Origin: an uncultured Brachyspira sp. | GTDB taxonomy: Bacteria > Spirochaetota > Brachyspiria > Brachyspirales > Brachyspiraceae | Direction: 5' to 3' | NCBI RefSeq assembly: GCF_910588665.1 | Contig: NZ_CAJUPR010000004.1 | Span: 14,593 to 78,592 of the forward strand | Length of the DNA: 64,000 bases | Part shown: positions 1 to 7,520 of the stretch, piece after piece | Layout: each line of letters starts with the position of its first letter | Position numbering within the stretch: the first letter of the stretch is position 1 | Notes under the pieces: generated by a model | What the model was told of the DNA's origin: nothing | Seen by the model: the letters and a program-made list of their open reading frames with translations, nothing else | The model's database searches: none | Position numbers and translations under genes: made by a program

Positions 1-2
1 AT

Positions 3-632
3 TCTTTTTTTAATACAATAATAGTTGCGGCAGTATCTTCTATATTTGCCACTATTATAGGTACGGCTGCTGCTATTGGAATTAATAGTTTTAGCAAAAA
101 TATGAAAAGCGCAGTTATGGGAATTACTTATATATCTATCATTAATCCTGAGATAGTAACGGGTATATCTTTAATGCTTTTATTTGTAATAATCAAGCTT
201 AAATTTGGTTTTACAACATTAATTTTAGCTCATATTACTTTTAACATTCCTTATGTTATACTTAATGTTCTGCCTAAATTAAGACAGCAGGATAATAGTC
301 TTTATGAGGCTGCGCTGGATTTAGGATGCACTCCCTCTTCAGCTTTTTGGAAAGTAGTAATACCTGATATACTTCCGGGCATACTTGCAGGTTTTTTAAT
401 GGCATTAACATATTCATTAGATGATTTTGTTGTAAGTTATTTTACCTCTGGAATTACTTCTCAGACTCTGCCTATAACTATTTATTCTATGACCAGAAAG
501 AGGGTCAGCCCTGAAATAAATGCCATATCCACAGTTATATTTATAGTTGTGCTTGTAAGTCTTGTTGTAATGAATTTAAAAGATATAAAAAAAGAGAAGT
601 ATATGACACAGTTAAAAAATAAAATAAAATAA
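3..632 (+). CDS. potC: Spermidine/putrescine ABC transporter permease PotC (5' end outside window)
   Basis: This is an inner-membrane permease of a polyamine importer, partner of the binding protein PotD just downstream. The frame is open from base 3 without a start, so the N-terminus lies outside the window; 209 residues are present. The visible part begins in a hydrophobic segment. It carries the cytoplasmic EAA loop (YEAALDLGCTPSSAF, then IPDILPGILAG) that contacts the ATPase in binding-protein-dependent permeases. The following segment, LMALTYSLDDFVVSYFTSG, is typical of PotC. An internal ATG at 102 is not the real start, because similarity continues upstream of it. The order potC-potD on one strand suggests potA and potB lie to the left. 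The family call is strong; substrate preference between putrescine and spermidine cannot be told. Confidence 0.9.
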   Translation, partial: SFFNTIIVAAVSSIFATIIGTAAAIGINSFSKNMKSAVMGITYISIINPEIVTGISLMLLFVIIKLKFGFTTLILAHITFNIPYVILNVLPKLRQQDNSLYEAALDLGCTPSSAFWKVVIPDILPGILAGFLMALTYSLDDFVVSYFTSGITSQTLPITIYSMTRKRVSPEINAISTVIFIVVLVSLVVMNLKDIKKEKYMTQLKNKIK

Positions 633-661
633 AAAATTATTATTTATAATATTATAAATGA

Positions 662-706
662 GTTTAAGCTTTTAATTTATTTAATTTGAGTCTTAAAGGC
701 TTAAGC
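662..706 (+). other. Inverted repeat between potC and potD
   Basis: The arms at 662-675 and 693-706 pair over 14 positions, two of them G-U, with a 17-base loop. No T-run follows on the plus strand, so it is not a standard terminator. It could be an mRNA-processing or stability hairpin that lets the binding-protein mRNA accumulate above the permease mRNA. Confidence 0.4.
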
Positions 707-741
707 TAACATAATATCAATAAAAGGAGATATATAAAACA

Positions 742-1947
742 ATGAAAAAAAATATTTTTTTTATTTTAATGCTGATTGCATTATCCGCAAAAGGACAGAC
801 AGTTAATTTAAGCAGATTTGACACTAATTATTATCATAAATATAAGGGCAGGAATTTATCTATAAATGTGTATAATTGGGGAGAATATATATCTGACGGT
901 TCGGACGGTACCTTAGACGTAAATAAAGCTTTTGAAGAGCTTACAGGGATAAAGGTTAACTATTCCACTTTTGCCTCAAATGAGGAAATGTATGTAAAAT
1001 TAAAAGTCGGAGGAATTCAATATGATATTATAATACCTTCAGACTATATGATAGAAAAACTTATAAAAGAGAATTTGGTAAGAAAATTAAATTATGACAA
1101 TATACCTGCACATACAAATATAGCAGCAAGATTTAAAAATCTTCCTTTTGATCCTACAGGCGAGTATTCTTTAGCTTATACTTGGGGTGTAACTGGAATA
1201 ATTTATAACAGGAAATTAGTAGCAGAAAATGAAGAGGATATAAATTGGGATATACTTTTTAATGATAAATATAAAGGTCAAATACTTATGTACTATAATC
1301 CTAGAGATGCATTCAGTATAGCTCAGGCATATTTAGGATACTCCCTTAATACTACTAATGAATCTGAGCTTAGAGAATGTGCAAAGATTTTAAAAGATCA
1401 AAAACCTCTTGTGCAGTCTTATGTAATGGATGAGATATATGATAAAATGGAATCGGAAGAGGCTGCCATAGGTGTTTATTATGCAGGAGACTCTTTAACT
1501 ATGATGGATAATAATCCCAATTTGAATTTCATTATACCAAAAAGAGGCGCTAATTTATTTGTAGATTCTATATGCATACCTTCCAACTCGGAAGATCCTC
1601 AATTAGGAGAGATGTATATTAATTTCTTATCAGAGCATGAAATAGCTTTTGCCAATATAGATTTTATCAATTATGCTTCTCCTAATAACAGAGCCGTTTC
1701 TATGATGAGTCCTGAAACAAGAAATAATAAAATAATATATCCTGATGAGGCAGTATTAGAAAACTGCGAGGTTTATGTAAATTTGCCAGATGATACAGGC
1801 ATATTGGTAGAGGATTTATGGAATGAAGTGCTTTCAAATGATTCTGCCTATAAGGGCTGGGTTATACCTGTTTCTTTAGGCATTATAGTTTTTCTTTGCG
1901 CCGTTATTATAGTTCTTCGTAAGATTATGAGAAAAAGAGATAATTAA
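742..1947 (+). CDS. potD: Spermidine/putrescine-binding protein PotD with a C-terminal membrane anchor
   Basis: Periplasmic polyamine-binding component of the transporter whose permease ends 109 bp upstream. The 401-residue protein starts with a hydrophobic signal segment (residues 1-18) after a good ribosome site, AAGGAGA at 724-730. The mature part has the PotD-like opening NVYNWGEYISDG and the motif VGGIQYDIIIPSDYMIEKL. Two things are odd. There is no lipobox cysteine after the signal peptide. The last 30 residues form a transmembrane helix (about 374-392, PVSLGIIVFLCAVIIVL) followed by a basic tail, RKIMRKR. This predicts a receptor tethered by its C-terminus instead of by lipid. The family is clear; the anchoring mode is inferred from hydrophobicity. 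Confidence 0.88.
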   Translation: MKKNIFFILMLIALSAKGQTVNLSRFDTNYYHKYKGRNLSINVYNWGEYISDGSDGTLDVNKAFEELTGIKVNYSTFASNEEMYVKLKVGGIQYDIIIPSDYMIEKLIKENLVRKLNYDNIPAHTNIAARFKNLPFDPTGEYSLAYTWGVTGIIYNRKLVAENEEDINWDILFNDKYKGQILMYYNPRDAFSIAQAYLGYSLNTTNESELRECAKILKDQKPLVQSYVMDEIYDKMESEEAAIGVYYAGDSLTMMDNNPNLNFIIPKRGANLFVDSICIPSNSEDPQLGEMYINFLSEHEIAFANIDFINYASPNNRAVSMMSPETRNNKIIYPDEAVLENCEVYVNLPDDTGILVEDLWNEVLSNDSAYKGWVIPVSLGIIVFLCAVIIVLRKIMRKRDN

Positions 1948-2006
1948 TATACAACTTAAAAAATATTATTAACTTTTATATTTTATATAAAAAATAATAA
2001 TAGCTG

Positions 2007-2035
2007 TTGAAATAAGGATTATAATTGAATATATT
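2007..2035 (+). promoter_or_regulatory. Candidate promoter for the 5'-nucleotidase gene
   Basis: TTGAAA (2007-2012), 17 bp, TATATT (2030-2035), about 35 bp before the chosen ATG at 2071. Confidence 0.45.
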
Positions 2036-2070
2036 ATAACAATATGCACATTTTTAAGGAGATAATTAAA

Positions 2071-3618
2071 ATGCTAAAAAAAATTAAAATTATTTTTATA
2101 CTGACTGCATTTATTTTATTCTTATTTTCATGTTCCAATTCTGAAAAATCCGGGAATACGGGAACTCTCACAATTATACATATGAATGATACCCATGCGA
2201 AAGATGAAGAAGAGAAGATAATTAACAATGAAGTAAGTCCTCCGCAAACTAATTATATGTACGGAGCTTCAAGAAGAGCCTACTATATAAAACAAGTAAA
2301 ATCTGCTGATGATAATGTACTGGTTCTTCATGCAGGAGATACTATAACAGGAAGCGTTTATTCTACCGTATTTAGAGGCAGAGATGAAGTTAATATTATG
2401 AATATGATTGAAGTAGATGCAGCCGCTTTAGGGAATCATTTTGCAGATTACGGGCTTGATAATTTTACTGAAATAATGAAAGAAAGAAAGTTTCCTACTA
2501 TTTCCATAAATGTAAAAAATAAATCTGATAATAGCTATTATGCTTCTCCTTATATTGTTACAAATGTTAATGGACTCAATGTTGCCATTATCGGAGTAAC
2601 CATATCGGATTCTGTATATAATCCTAAAAATATTGAAAATATAATATTTGAAGAAGAAATAAAATCATTAAAAAACTTTATAAAAAAAATTCCTCTTAAT
2701 ACTACAAATGATGTTACAATATTATTAAGTCATGTAGGCTATGAAAAAGATAAAAAAATTGCAGAGTCTATGCCTAATACTTTTGATGTAATAATAGGAG
2801 GACATAGCCATACACAATTGTATGAGCCTGATATAGTAAACGGAACTCCCATAGTGCAGGCAGGATATTACGGACATTTTTTGGGACATATTAATTTAAA
2901 TGTTAATAACGGTACTGTTGATAGTTTAGATTATAAATTAATTGAAATGAATAATGCTATAGAGCAGGATAATGATATGCTTTCTTTTATAAATGAAATG
3001 AAAGATGCTGTTAATAAGGAATTTAATGTAAGAATAGGAACTTTACCAGTAAAATTAGAGCATAACGGAATAAGATCCAATTCTATGGCTATAGGAAATT
3101 TTGCATGCGATTTGGTAAAAGATTCATACGGAAATGTGGATATGGTTATAATTAATTCAGGAAATTTAAGATCCGAATTGAAGTCGGGAGATATTACTTT
3201 GGGAAATATACAAAATGAATTTGCGCCGTTTAATAATGAAGTTGCAATAGTTTCATTAAACGGAAAAGATTTGCTTAATATAATAAGACTTTCAGGTGAA
3301 AAAAGAGGAAAAGGAGGATTTTTACAATTTTCAAGAGGAGTAGAGGTAAAGTATACTTCCGACGGTAATTTTATATATGCAAAATTAAACGGTAAAGATA
3401 TAAGCGAATCTGAATATTATAATATAGCTCTGTCAGACTTTATACTAGACGGAGGAGACGGATATATTGATTATGAAAATAACCCTATAGGAAGAAAAGG
3501 AAAAAATATAGTTATGACAGGAAACGATATAAGAGATTCTTTAATATCAAAAATAAAAGAACTTGATAATATATCTATTGATTATATTGATGAAAATCCT
3601 AGAGTAATATTTGAATAA
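2071..3618 (+). CDS. 5'-nucleotidase / 2',3'-cyclic phosphodiesterase family lipoprotein
   Basis: Surface or periplasmic metallophosphoesterase that likely strips phosphate from nucleotides so the nucleoside can be taken up. I place the start at 2071 and not at the upstream ATG (2044), because AAGGAGA at 2057-2063 is correctly spaced only for 2071. The 515-residue product then opens with a lipoprotein signal ending FLFSC. The N-terminal metallophosphatase domain shows HMNDTHA, HAGDTITGS, ALGNHFADYGLDNF and GGHSHT, which are the metal-ligand motifs of the UshA family. The C-terminal half has the substrate domain, with NSGNLRSELKSGDIT and DFILDGGDGY. In context it fits nucleoside salvage with deoB next door. 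The exact substrate is unknown. Confidence 0.85.
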   Translation: MLKKIKIIFILTAFILFLFSCSNSEKSGNTGTLTIIHMNDTHAKDEEEKIINNEVSPPQTNYMYGASRRAYYIKQVKSADDNVLVLHAGDTITGSVYSTVFRGRDEVNIMNMIEVDAAALGNHFADYGLDNFTEIMKERKFPTISINVKNKSDNSYYASPYIVTNVNGLNVAIIGVTISDSVYNPKNIENIIFEEEIKSLKNFIKKIPLNTTNDVTILLSHVGYEKDKKIAESMPNTFDVIIGGHSHTQLYEPDIVNGTPIVQAGYYGHFLGHINLNVNNGTVDSLDYKLIEMNNAIEQDNDMLSFINEMKDAVNKEFNVRIGTLPVKLEHNGIRSNSMAIGNFACDLVKDSYGNVDMVIINSGNLRSELKSGDITLGNIQNEFAPFNNEVAIVSLNGKDLLNIIRLSGEKRGKGGFLQFSRGVEVKYTSDGNFIYAKLNGKDISESEYYNIALSDFILDGGDGYIDYENNPIGRKGKNIVMTGNDIRDSLISKIKELDNISIDYIDENPRVIFE

Positions 3619-3637
3619 AAAATATTTTACAATAAAT

Positions 3638-3673
3638 AAGATCCCTGTTTTTTATTAAACTAGGATCTTTTTT
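3638..3673. terminator. Bidirectional terminator between the 5'-nucleotidase gene and deoB
   Basis: The stem AAGATCC (3638-3644) pairs with GGATCTT (3663-3669) and is followed by a T-run on the plus strand. It sits between convergent genes and may serve both. Confidence 0.65.
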
Positions 3674-3705
3674 ATAATAATTAATATATAATGTAATTTT
3701 AGCTT

Positions 3706-4866
3706 TTATAAAAAACAGCCTTTAAGTTTTGTATAGCCTAGCAAATGTTTTTCAATAGAAGCTGCAATTGATGAAAATGATTCTTTTATTCCTATATCTA
3801 TATTCTTTCTCAATTTTTTTCCGAAAGCAAGTATAGGTATATACTCTCTTGTATGATCGCTGCCTTTATAAGTAGGATCGCATCCATGGTCTGCAGTTAT
3901 AATAAGTAAATCATTGTCATTTAAACTCCCAATCATTTCTGGAATATATTTATCAAATTCTTCCAAAGCATTTTTATATCCTTTAGGATCTCTTCTATGT
4001 CCGTAAAGCATATCAAAATCTACTAAATTTGTAAATATCAATCCCTCATTAATTTCTTTAATAGCCTTTATTGTTTTTTCTATGCCGTCAAGATTATTTT
4101 TATTAGTTTGTCTGTTTTCTGTGATTCCTATGCCTGCAAATATATCGCTTGTTTTTCCAATCCCAATAACAGGAAGATTTTTATTTTTTATTCTGTCAAG
4201 CATAGTCTCTGCATTTGGAGGAATCGAATAATCATGCCTTCTTTCCGTTCTTTTATAATTTCCATTATTTCCTATATACGGACGTGCTATAACTCTTGCC
4301 ACAGGCGAATATTCACTGCATATTTCAAGGCTTTTTCTGCATATACTATAAAGTTCATCTATAGGTATTATTTCTTCATGCGCCGCTATTTGAAGTACGG
4401 AATCTGCAGATGTATAAATTATAAGAGAACCGTTTTTTATTTGCTCATCAGCATAGCAATCTATAACTTCCGTTCCTGAATAAGGTTTATTGCATACTGC
4501 CTTTCTTTTAGAAAACTCTTCTATCTTTTTTATTGTGATTTCAGGAAAACCATTTGGATAAGTATTAAACGGTTTTTCGGATACAAGCCCCGCTATTTCC
4601 CAATGTCCTGTAGTAGTGTCTTTCGATTTGGAAGCCTCCATAGCTTTTCCGTAATAGCCTATTGTATTATTATTTCTGCATACTCCTTTTATATCCGCTA
4701 TATTTCCAAGCCCCATTTTTTCCATATTTGGAATACTTATTCCTCCGTTAACTTCAGCTAAATGTACAAGAGTGTTGGTCCCTTCATCTCCGAAAGATGC
4801 GGCATCGGGCAAGGCACCGACTCCGCAGCTGTCTGCCACTATTAAAACGGCTTTCTTTTTATTCAT
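3706..4866 (-). CDS. deoB: Phosphopentomutase DeoB
   Basis: Cytoplasmic enzyme interconverting (deoxy)ribose-1-phosphate and (deoxy)ribose-5-phosphate in nucleoside breakdown. The 386 residues match the family length, about 390. It opens VLIVADSCGVGALPDAASFG, the first metal-binding aspartate motif. Further motifs are TTGHWEIAGL around the phosphorylated threonine and, near the C-terminus, TADHGCDPTYKGSDHTREY, which holds the remaining metal ligands of the alkaline-phosphatase superfamily. It lies 85 bp downstream of nagB on the same strand and probably shares its mRNA. AGGA precedes the ATG. Both genes channel host-derived nucleosides and amino sugars into central metabolism. The assignment is firm. 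Confidence 0.95.
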   Translation of the reverse strand: MNKKKAVLIVADSCGVGALPDAASFGDEGTNTLVHLAEVNGGISIPNMEKMGLGNIADIKGVCRNNNTIGYYGKAMEASKSKDTTTGHWEIAGLVSEKPFNTYPNGFPEITIKKIEEFSKRKAVCNKPYSGTEVIDCYADEQIKNGSLIIYTSADSVLQIAAHEEIIPIDELYSICRKSLEICSEYSPVARVIARPYIGNNGNYKRTERRHDYSIPPNAETMLDRIKNKNLPVIGIGKTSDIFAGIGITENRQTNKNNLDGIEKTIKAIKEINEGLIFTNLVDFDMLYGHRRDPKGYKNALEEFDKYIPEMIGSLNDNDLLIITADHGCDPTYKGSDHTREYIPILAFGKKLRKNIDIGIKESFSSIAASIEKHLLGYTKLKGCFL

Positions 4867-4951
4867 ATTTAATTATCCTATATTTTATTTTTATAGATAT
4901 AAAAAGAGGGCAGAATATACCATCTTTAAAAATAATATAATTACTTATTTT

Positions 4952-5701
4952 CTACTTTCTTTTTTTTTCTAAGCCTATAGAGTTAGCCAGCTCTTCATCT
5001 ATAATAACTACTACATCATTATGAAGCTTTAGAAAGGTAACAGGACATTTAGTTGTAATTTTATCGCTTGTAAGAAATTCTTTCATAGCGGCTGCTTTTC
5101 CCTTTCCTATAGCGGCTATTACTATTTTTTTTGCCTTTAATATTCCGCCCATACCCATACTGAATGCTTCTTTAGGAACATCTTTTTCCGATTCAAAGTA
5201 TCTTGAATTAGCTTTTATAGTTTTTTCGTCAAGCTTTACGCATAAAGCATCAGCATGCAGATAATCGTCTGGTTCATTAAAAGCTATATGTCCGTTGGGA
5301 CCTACGCCTAAAAGCTGTAAATCTCTGCTGTATTTATTCAGTTTATCATTAAATTCTTTTAAATTTTTATCTTTATCTCCAGTACCTTTTGGAACAAATG
5401 TATTTTTTTTATTAATATTAACATGATTGAACAAATTATTATCCATAAAATATCTGTAGCTTTGTTCATTTTTTCCGTCTAAGCCTCTATATTCGTCTAA
5501 GTTTATAGTCCTGACATTCTTAAAATCTATTTCTTTTTTCTGATAAGATTTTATAATATGAGGATAAACAACTTCTGCTGTACCTCCTGTGGCAAGTCCT
5601 AAAACTGCATCTTTTTTTTCTTTTAAAAGATTAATGATTTCCGATGCAGCTTTTTTACCTACAGTATTTGCATCTTTAGCAATAACTAATCTTAATCCCA
5701 T
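4952..5701 (-). CDS. nagB: Glucosamine-6-phosphate deaminase NagB
   Basis: Converts glucosamine-6-phosphate to fructose-6-phosphate and ammonia, the last step of N-acetylglucosamine or mucin amino-sugar use. The 249-residue length is typical of the shorter bacterial form. Visible motifs are LGLATGGTAEVVYPHI (phosphate loop), RTINLDEYRGL (catalytic aspartate) and LLGVGPNGHIAFNEP (active-site histidine region). A strong AGGAG lies before the ATG. The C-terminus, after LHNDVVVIIDEELANSIGL, is short and basic, so the allosteric tail of the enteric enzyme is missing. It is the first gene of a likely nagB-deoB unit. The assignment is firm. Confidence 0.95.
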   Translation of the reverse strand: MGLRLVIAKDANTVGKKAASEIINLLKEKKDAVLGLATGGTAEVVYPHIIKSYQKKEIDFKNVRTINLDEYRGLDGKNEQSYRYFMDNNLFNHVNINKKNTFVPKGTGDKDKNLKEFNDKLNKYSRDLQLLGVGPNGHIAFNEPDDYLHADALCVKLDEKTIKANSRYFESEKDVPKEAFSMGMGGILKAKKIVIAAIGKGKAAAMKEFLTSDKITTKCPVTFLKLHNDVVVIIDEELANSIGLEKKRK

Positions 5702-5739
5702 AATAATTTACTCCTTTTTTATTATATATCGTTTTTGCG

Positions 5740-5768
5740 ATTATAACATATATATTATTTATTATCAA
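5740..5768 (-). promoter_or_regulatory. Promoter of nagB-deoB
   Basis: On the minus strand TTGATA (5768-5763), 17 bp, then a perfect TATAAT (5745-5740), about 40 bp before the nagB ATG. Confidence 0.65.
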
Positions 5769-5824
5769 ACATATAAATAAGGATTAAAAAACTGATTAAT
5801 ATTTTTTGTATATAGAATTTATGT

Positions 5825-6156
5825 TCATCTTCTTTCAAATACATGACTTTTTATTAAAACAGCTCCGCTTTCTATCATAGCTTCCAATACTATATCTTTA
5901 ATATTTTCGTCATTTATAGATTCATATACAGTTTTTTTATTATTTATAAATCCTAAGTATACAGTTATTGCATGTCCTATATTTAAAGTAAATAATTTTA
6001 TTTTAATAGTTAGGAAGCAGATATCTAAGTGCGGGATCATTTAATGTTTCATTTGGAAACCACCATGTAGGAATTAAAAATGCAGTTATTAATCCCCATT
6101 CTATAAAAGCGGCAATATTCGGCTGTACCATATTTTTATATTTTATCCAATTTCAT
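5825..6156 (-). pseudogene. Remnant of a mannitol PTS operon: mtlA 5' end joined to mtlD 3' end
   Basis: Two gene fragments lie head to tail on the minus strand. The first starts at 6156 behind a good AAGGAGA (6170-6164). After a frameshift it reads on from 6131 as MVQPNIAAFIEWGLITAF, then LIPTWWFPNETL and RYLLP. This is the N-terminal part of the mannitol-specific PTS permease IIC (MtlA), and it stops at about 6008. The second reads from about 5998 to the stop at 5825 as KLFTLNIGHAITVYLGF, then KTVYESINDENIKDIV and ESGAVLIK. This is the C-terminus of mannitol-1-phosphate 5-dehydrogenase (MtlD), in another frame. The join lies between about 6014 and 5999. The most economical reading is one deletion removing most of mtlA, whatever lay between, and the first part of mtlD, followed by a small frameshift. 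The family matches come from remembered conserved motifs, not a search. Confidence 0.75.
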
Positions 6157-6250
6157 AATGAAATCTCCTTGAAATTTAAGTACTATTGTTATATCATGTT
6201 TTTATATTTTTAAAATGATAAATATTTTTTTGTATTTTAAGGACTATTGT

Positions 6251-6907
6251 ATGTGTATTATAAAACCTAAAGCTGTAATATTTGATTTTGACGGAACATT
6301 AGTTGATAGCGAAAGTATTTATACTAAATCTTTAATAGCTGTTTCTGATAAAATGAATGTACTTAAAAATATTGATTTTAAATCTATTGCAGGCATGCAG
6401 ACAAATGATATTCATGATATTTTAAAAAAGGATGGACATTATGTTCCTGATAATTTTTTCACCGAAACAGAAAAATATTTTTATAAATTGCTTGAAACAG
6501 ATTTAATTGTATTTGACGGTGTTATGGAGACATTGGAGAGATTTAAAAACTTTGATATTGTTATAGCTTCTAATAGCAATATTAACTATGTAAAAAAATA
6601 TTCCGACATAAAAGGAATATCTAAATATATTAAAGATTATTCCTGCTTTAATGAAAAATTAAAAGCTAAGCCTGAACCAGATTTATTTTTATATGCATTT
6701 GAACTTCTTAAAAAATATAATAATAATTTAAAAAAAGATGATGTTTTAATATTTGAAGACAGCTTAGCAGGAATTGAAGCTGCTGAAAAATCAGGTATTA
6801 AATCTGCGGCAGTAACTAATAGCTACAGTAAAGAAGAACTATTAAAAAAAGGCGCTTATATAGTTTTAGATAAAATAAATGAAATATTTAATTATATAGA
6901 AATATAG
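6251..6907 (+). CDS. HAD-superfamily sugar-phosphate hydrolase / beta-phosphoglucomutase-like
   Basis: Cytoplasmic phosphatase or phosphomutase of HAD subfamily IA. I take the ATG at 6251 (218 residues) because AAGGA at 6239-6243 is correctly spaced. The earlier ATG at 6215 would add a hydrophobic 12-residue leader with no ribosome site. Motif I is FDFDGTLVDSES with the nucleophilic aspartate, motif II is VIASNS, the motif III lysine is in KAKPEPDLF, and motif IV is IFEDSLAGIEAAEKSG. The helical cap between motif I and motif II has the usual length. It stands alone between the mannitol remnant and a PTS IIA gene, so a sugar-phosphate substrate is plausible. The specificity cannot be read from sequence. 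Confidence 0.85.
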   Translation: MCIIKPKAVIFDFDGTLVDSESIYTKSLIAVSDKMNVLKNIDFKSIAGMQTNDIHDILKKDGHYVPDNFFTETEKYFYKLLETDLIVFDGVMETLERFKNFDIVIASNSNINYVKKYSDIKGISKYIKDYSCFNEKLKAKPEPDLFLYAFELLKKYNNNLKKDDVLIFEDSLAGIEAAEKSGIKSAAVTNSYSKEELLKKGAYIVLDKINEIFNYIEI

Positions 6908-7028
6908 TTTTATAATAACTAATTTATATTTTATACTCTTAAAAATATATCTTTATTATATCATAATTATTGAAATTTATATATATAAATATAATATAAA
7001 AGTAATAGTTAAAAATTAAGGATTTAAT

Positions 7029-7463
7029 ATGTTAAAAGAAATGTTATATGGTAAAATACAAATTACTGAAAGTGTAAAAGATTGGAAAGAAGCCTTGAGG
7101 ATAGCCGCTAAGCCTCTTTTAGATACTAAAAATATAGAACCTAGATATGTGGATTCTATTATAGAAAATGTAAATAAGAACGGACCTTATATAGTTATAA
7201 CCGATGGTGTTGCTATGCCTCATTCAAGACCTGAAGAAGGCGTTATAAAAAAAGGAATGAGTTTATTAAAAGTAAAAAACGGCGTAGACTTTTATCAGAC
7301 TGAAAAGAAAGTATATTTATTTTTTACATTGGCGGCTGAAGATTCTGACAGTCATCAAGATGCTATAGCTGATTTGGCAGATGTTCTCGGAGATGATGAT
7401 TTACTTAAAAAAATAATAGAAGAAGATTTAACACAGGAAGAAATTTTAAGTTTATTTAATTAA
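7029..7463 (+). CDS. PTS IIA component, mannitol/fructose/ascorbate type (EIIA-2)
   Basis: Stand-alone 144-residue phosphocarrier of the sugar phosphotransferase system. The phosphorylated histidine is H65 in VAMPHSRPEEGV, the signature of the fructose/mannitol and ascorbate IIA family. A second conserved histidine is in DSHQDAIADLADVLGD. AAGGA precedes the ATG. No IIB or IIC gene is next to it, and the nearest PTS sequence is the broken mtlA fragment 0.9 kb upstream on the other strand. It may be a left-over of that system, serve a permease elsewhere, or have a regulatory role. The reading frame is intact and gives no sign of decay. Confidence 0.88.
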   Translation: MLKEMLYGKIQITESVKDWKEALRIAAKPLLDTKNIEPRYVDSIIENVNKNGPYIVITDGVAMPHSRPEEGVIKKGMSLLKVKNGVDFYQTEKKVYLFFTLAAEDSDSHQDAIADLADVLGDDDLLKKIIEEDLTQEEILSLFN

Positions 7464-7488
7464 TTTGTATTAAGTCAGATTGACAAAT

Positions 7489-7510
7489 GGGCTTCAAATT
7501 AATGAAGCCC
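7489..7510. terminator. Hairpin between the PTS IIA gene and glyA
   Basis: GGGCTTC (7489-7495) pairs perfectly with GAAGCCC (7504-7510) across an 8-base loop, between convergent genes. The flanking T-tracts are poor on both strands, so strength is uncertain. Confidence 0.5.
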
Positions 7511-7520
7511 CTGAAAAATA

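Noticed and set aside
4108..4479. 123-codon plus-strand frame
   Set aside because: Shadow frame antisense to deoB with no ribosome site and cysteine/tyrosine-rich composition.
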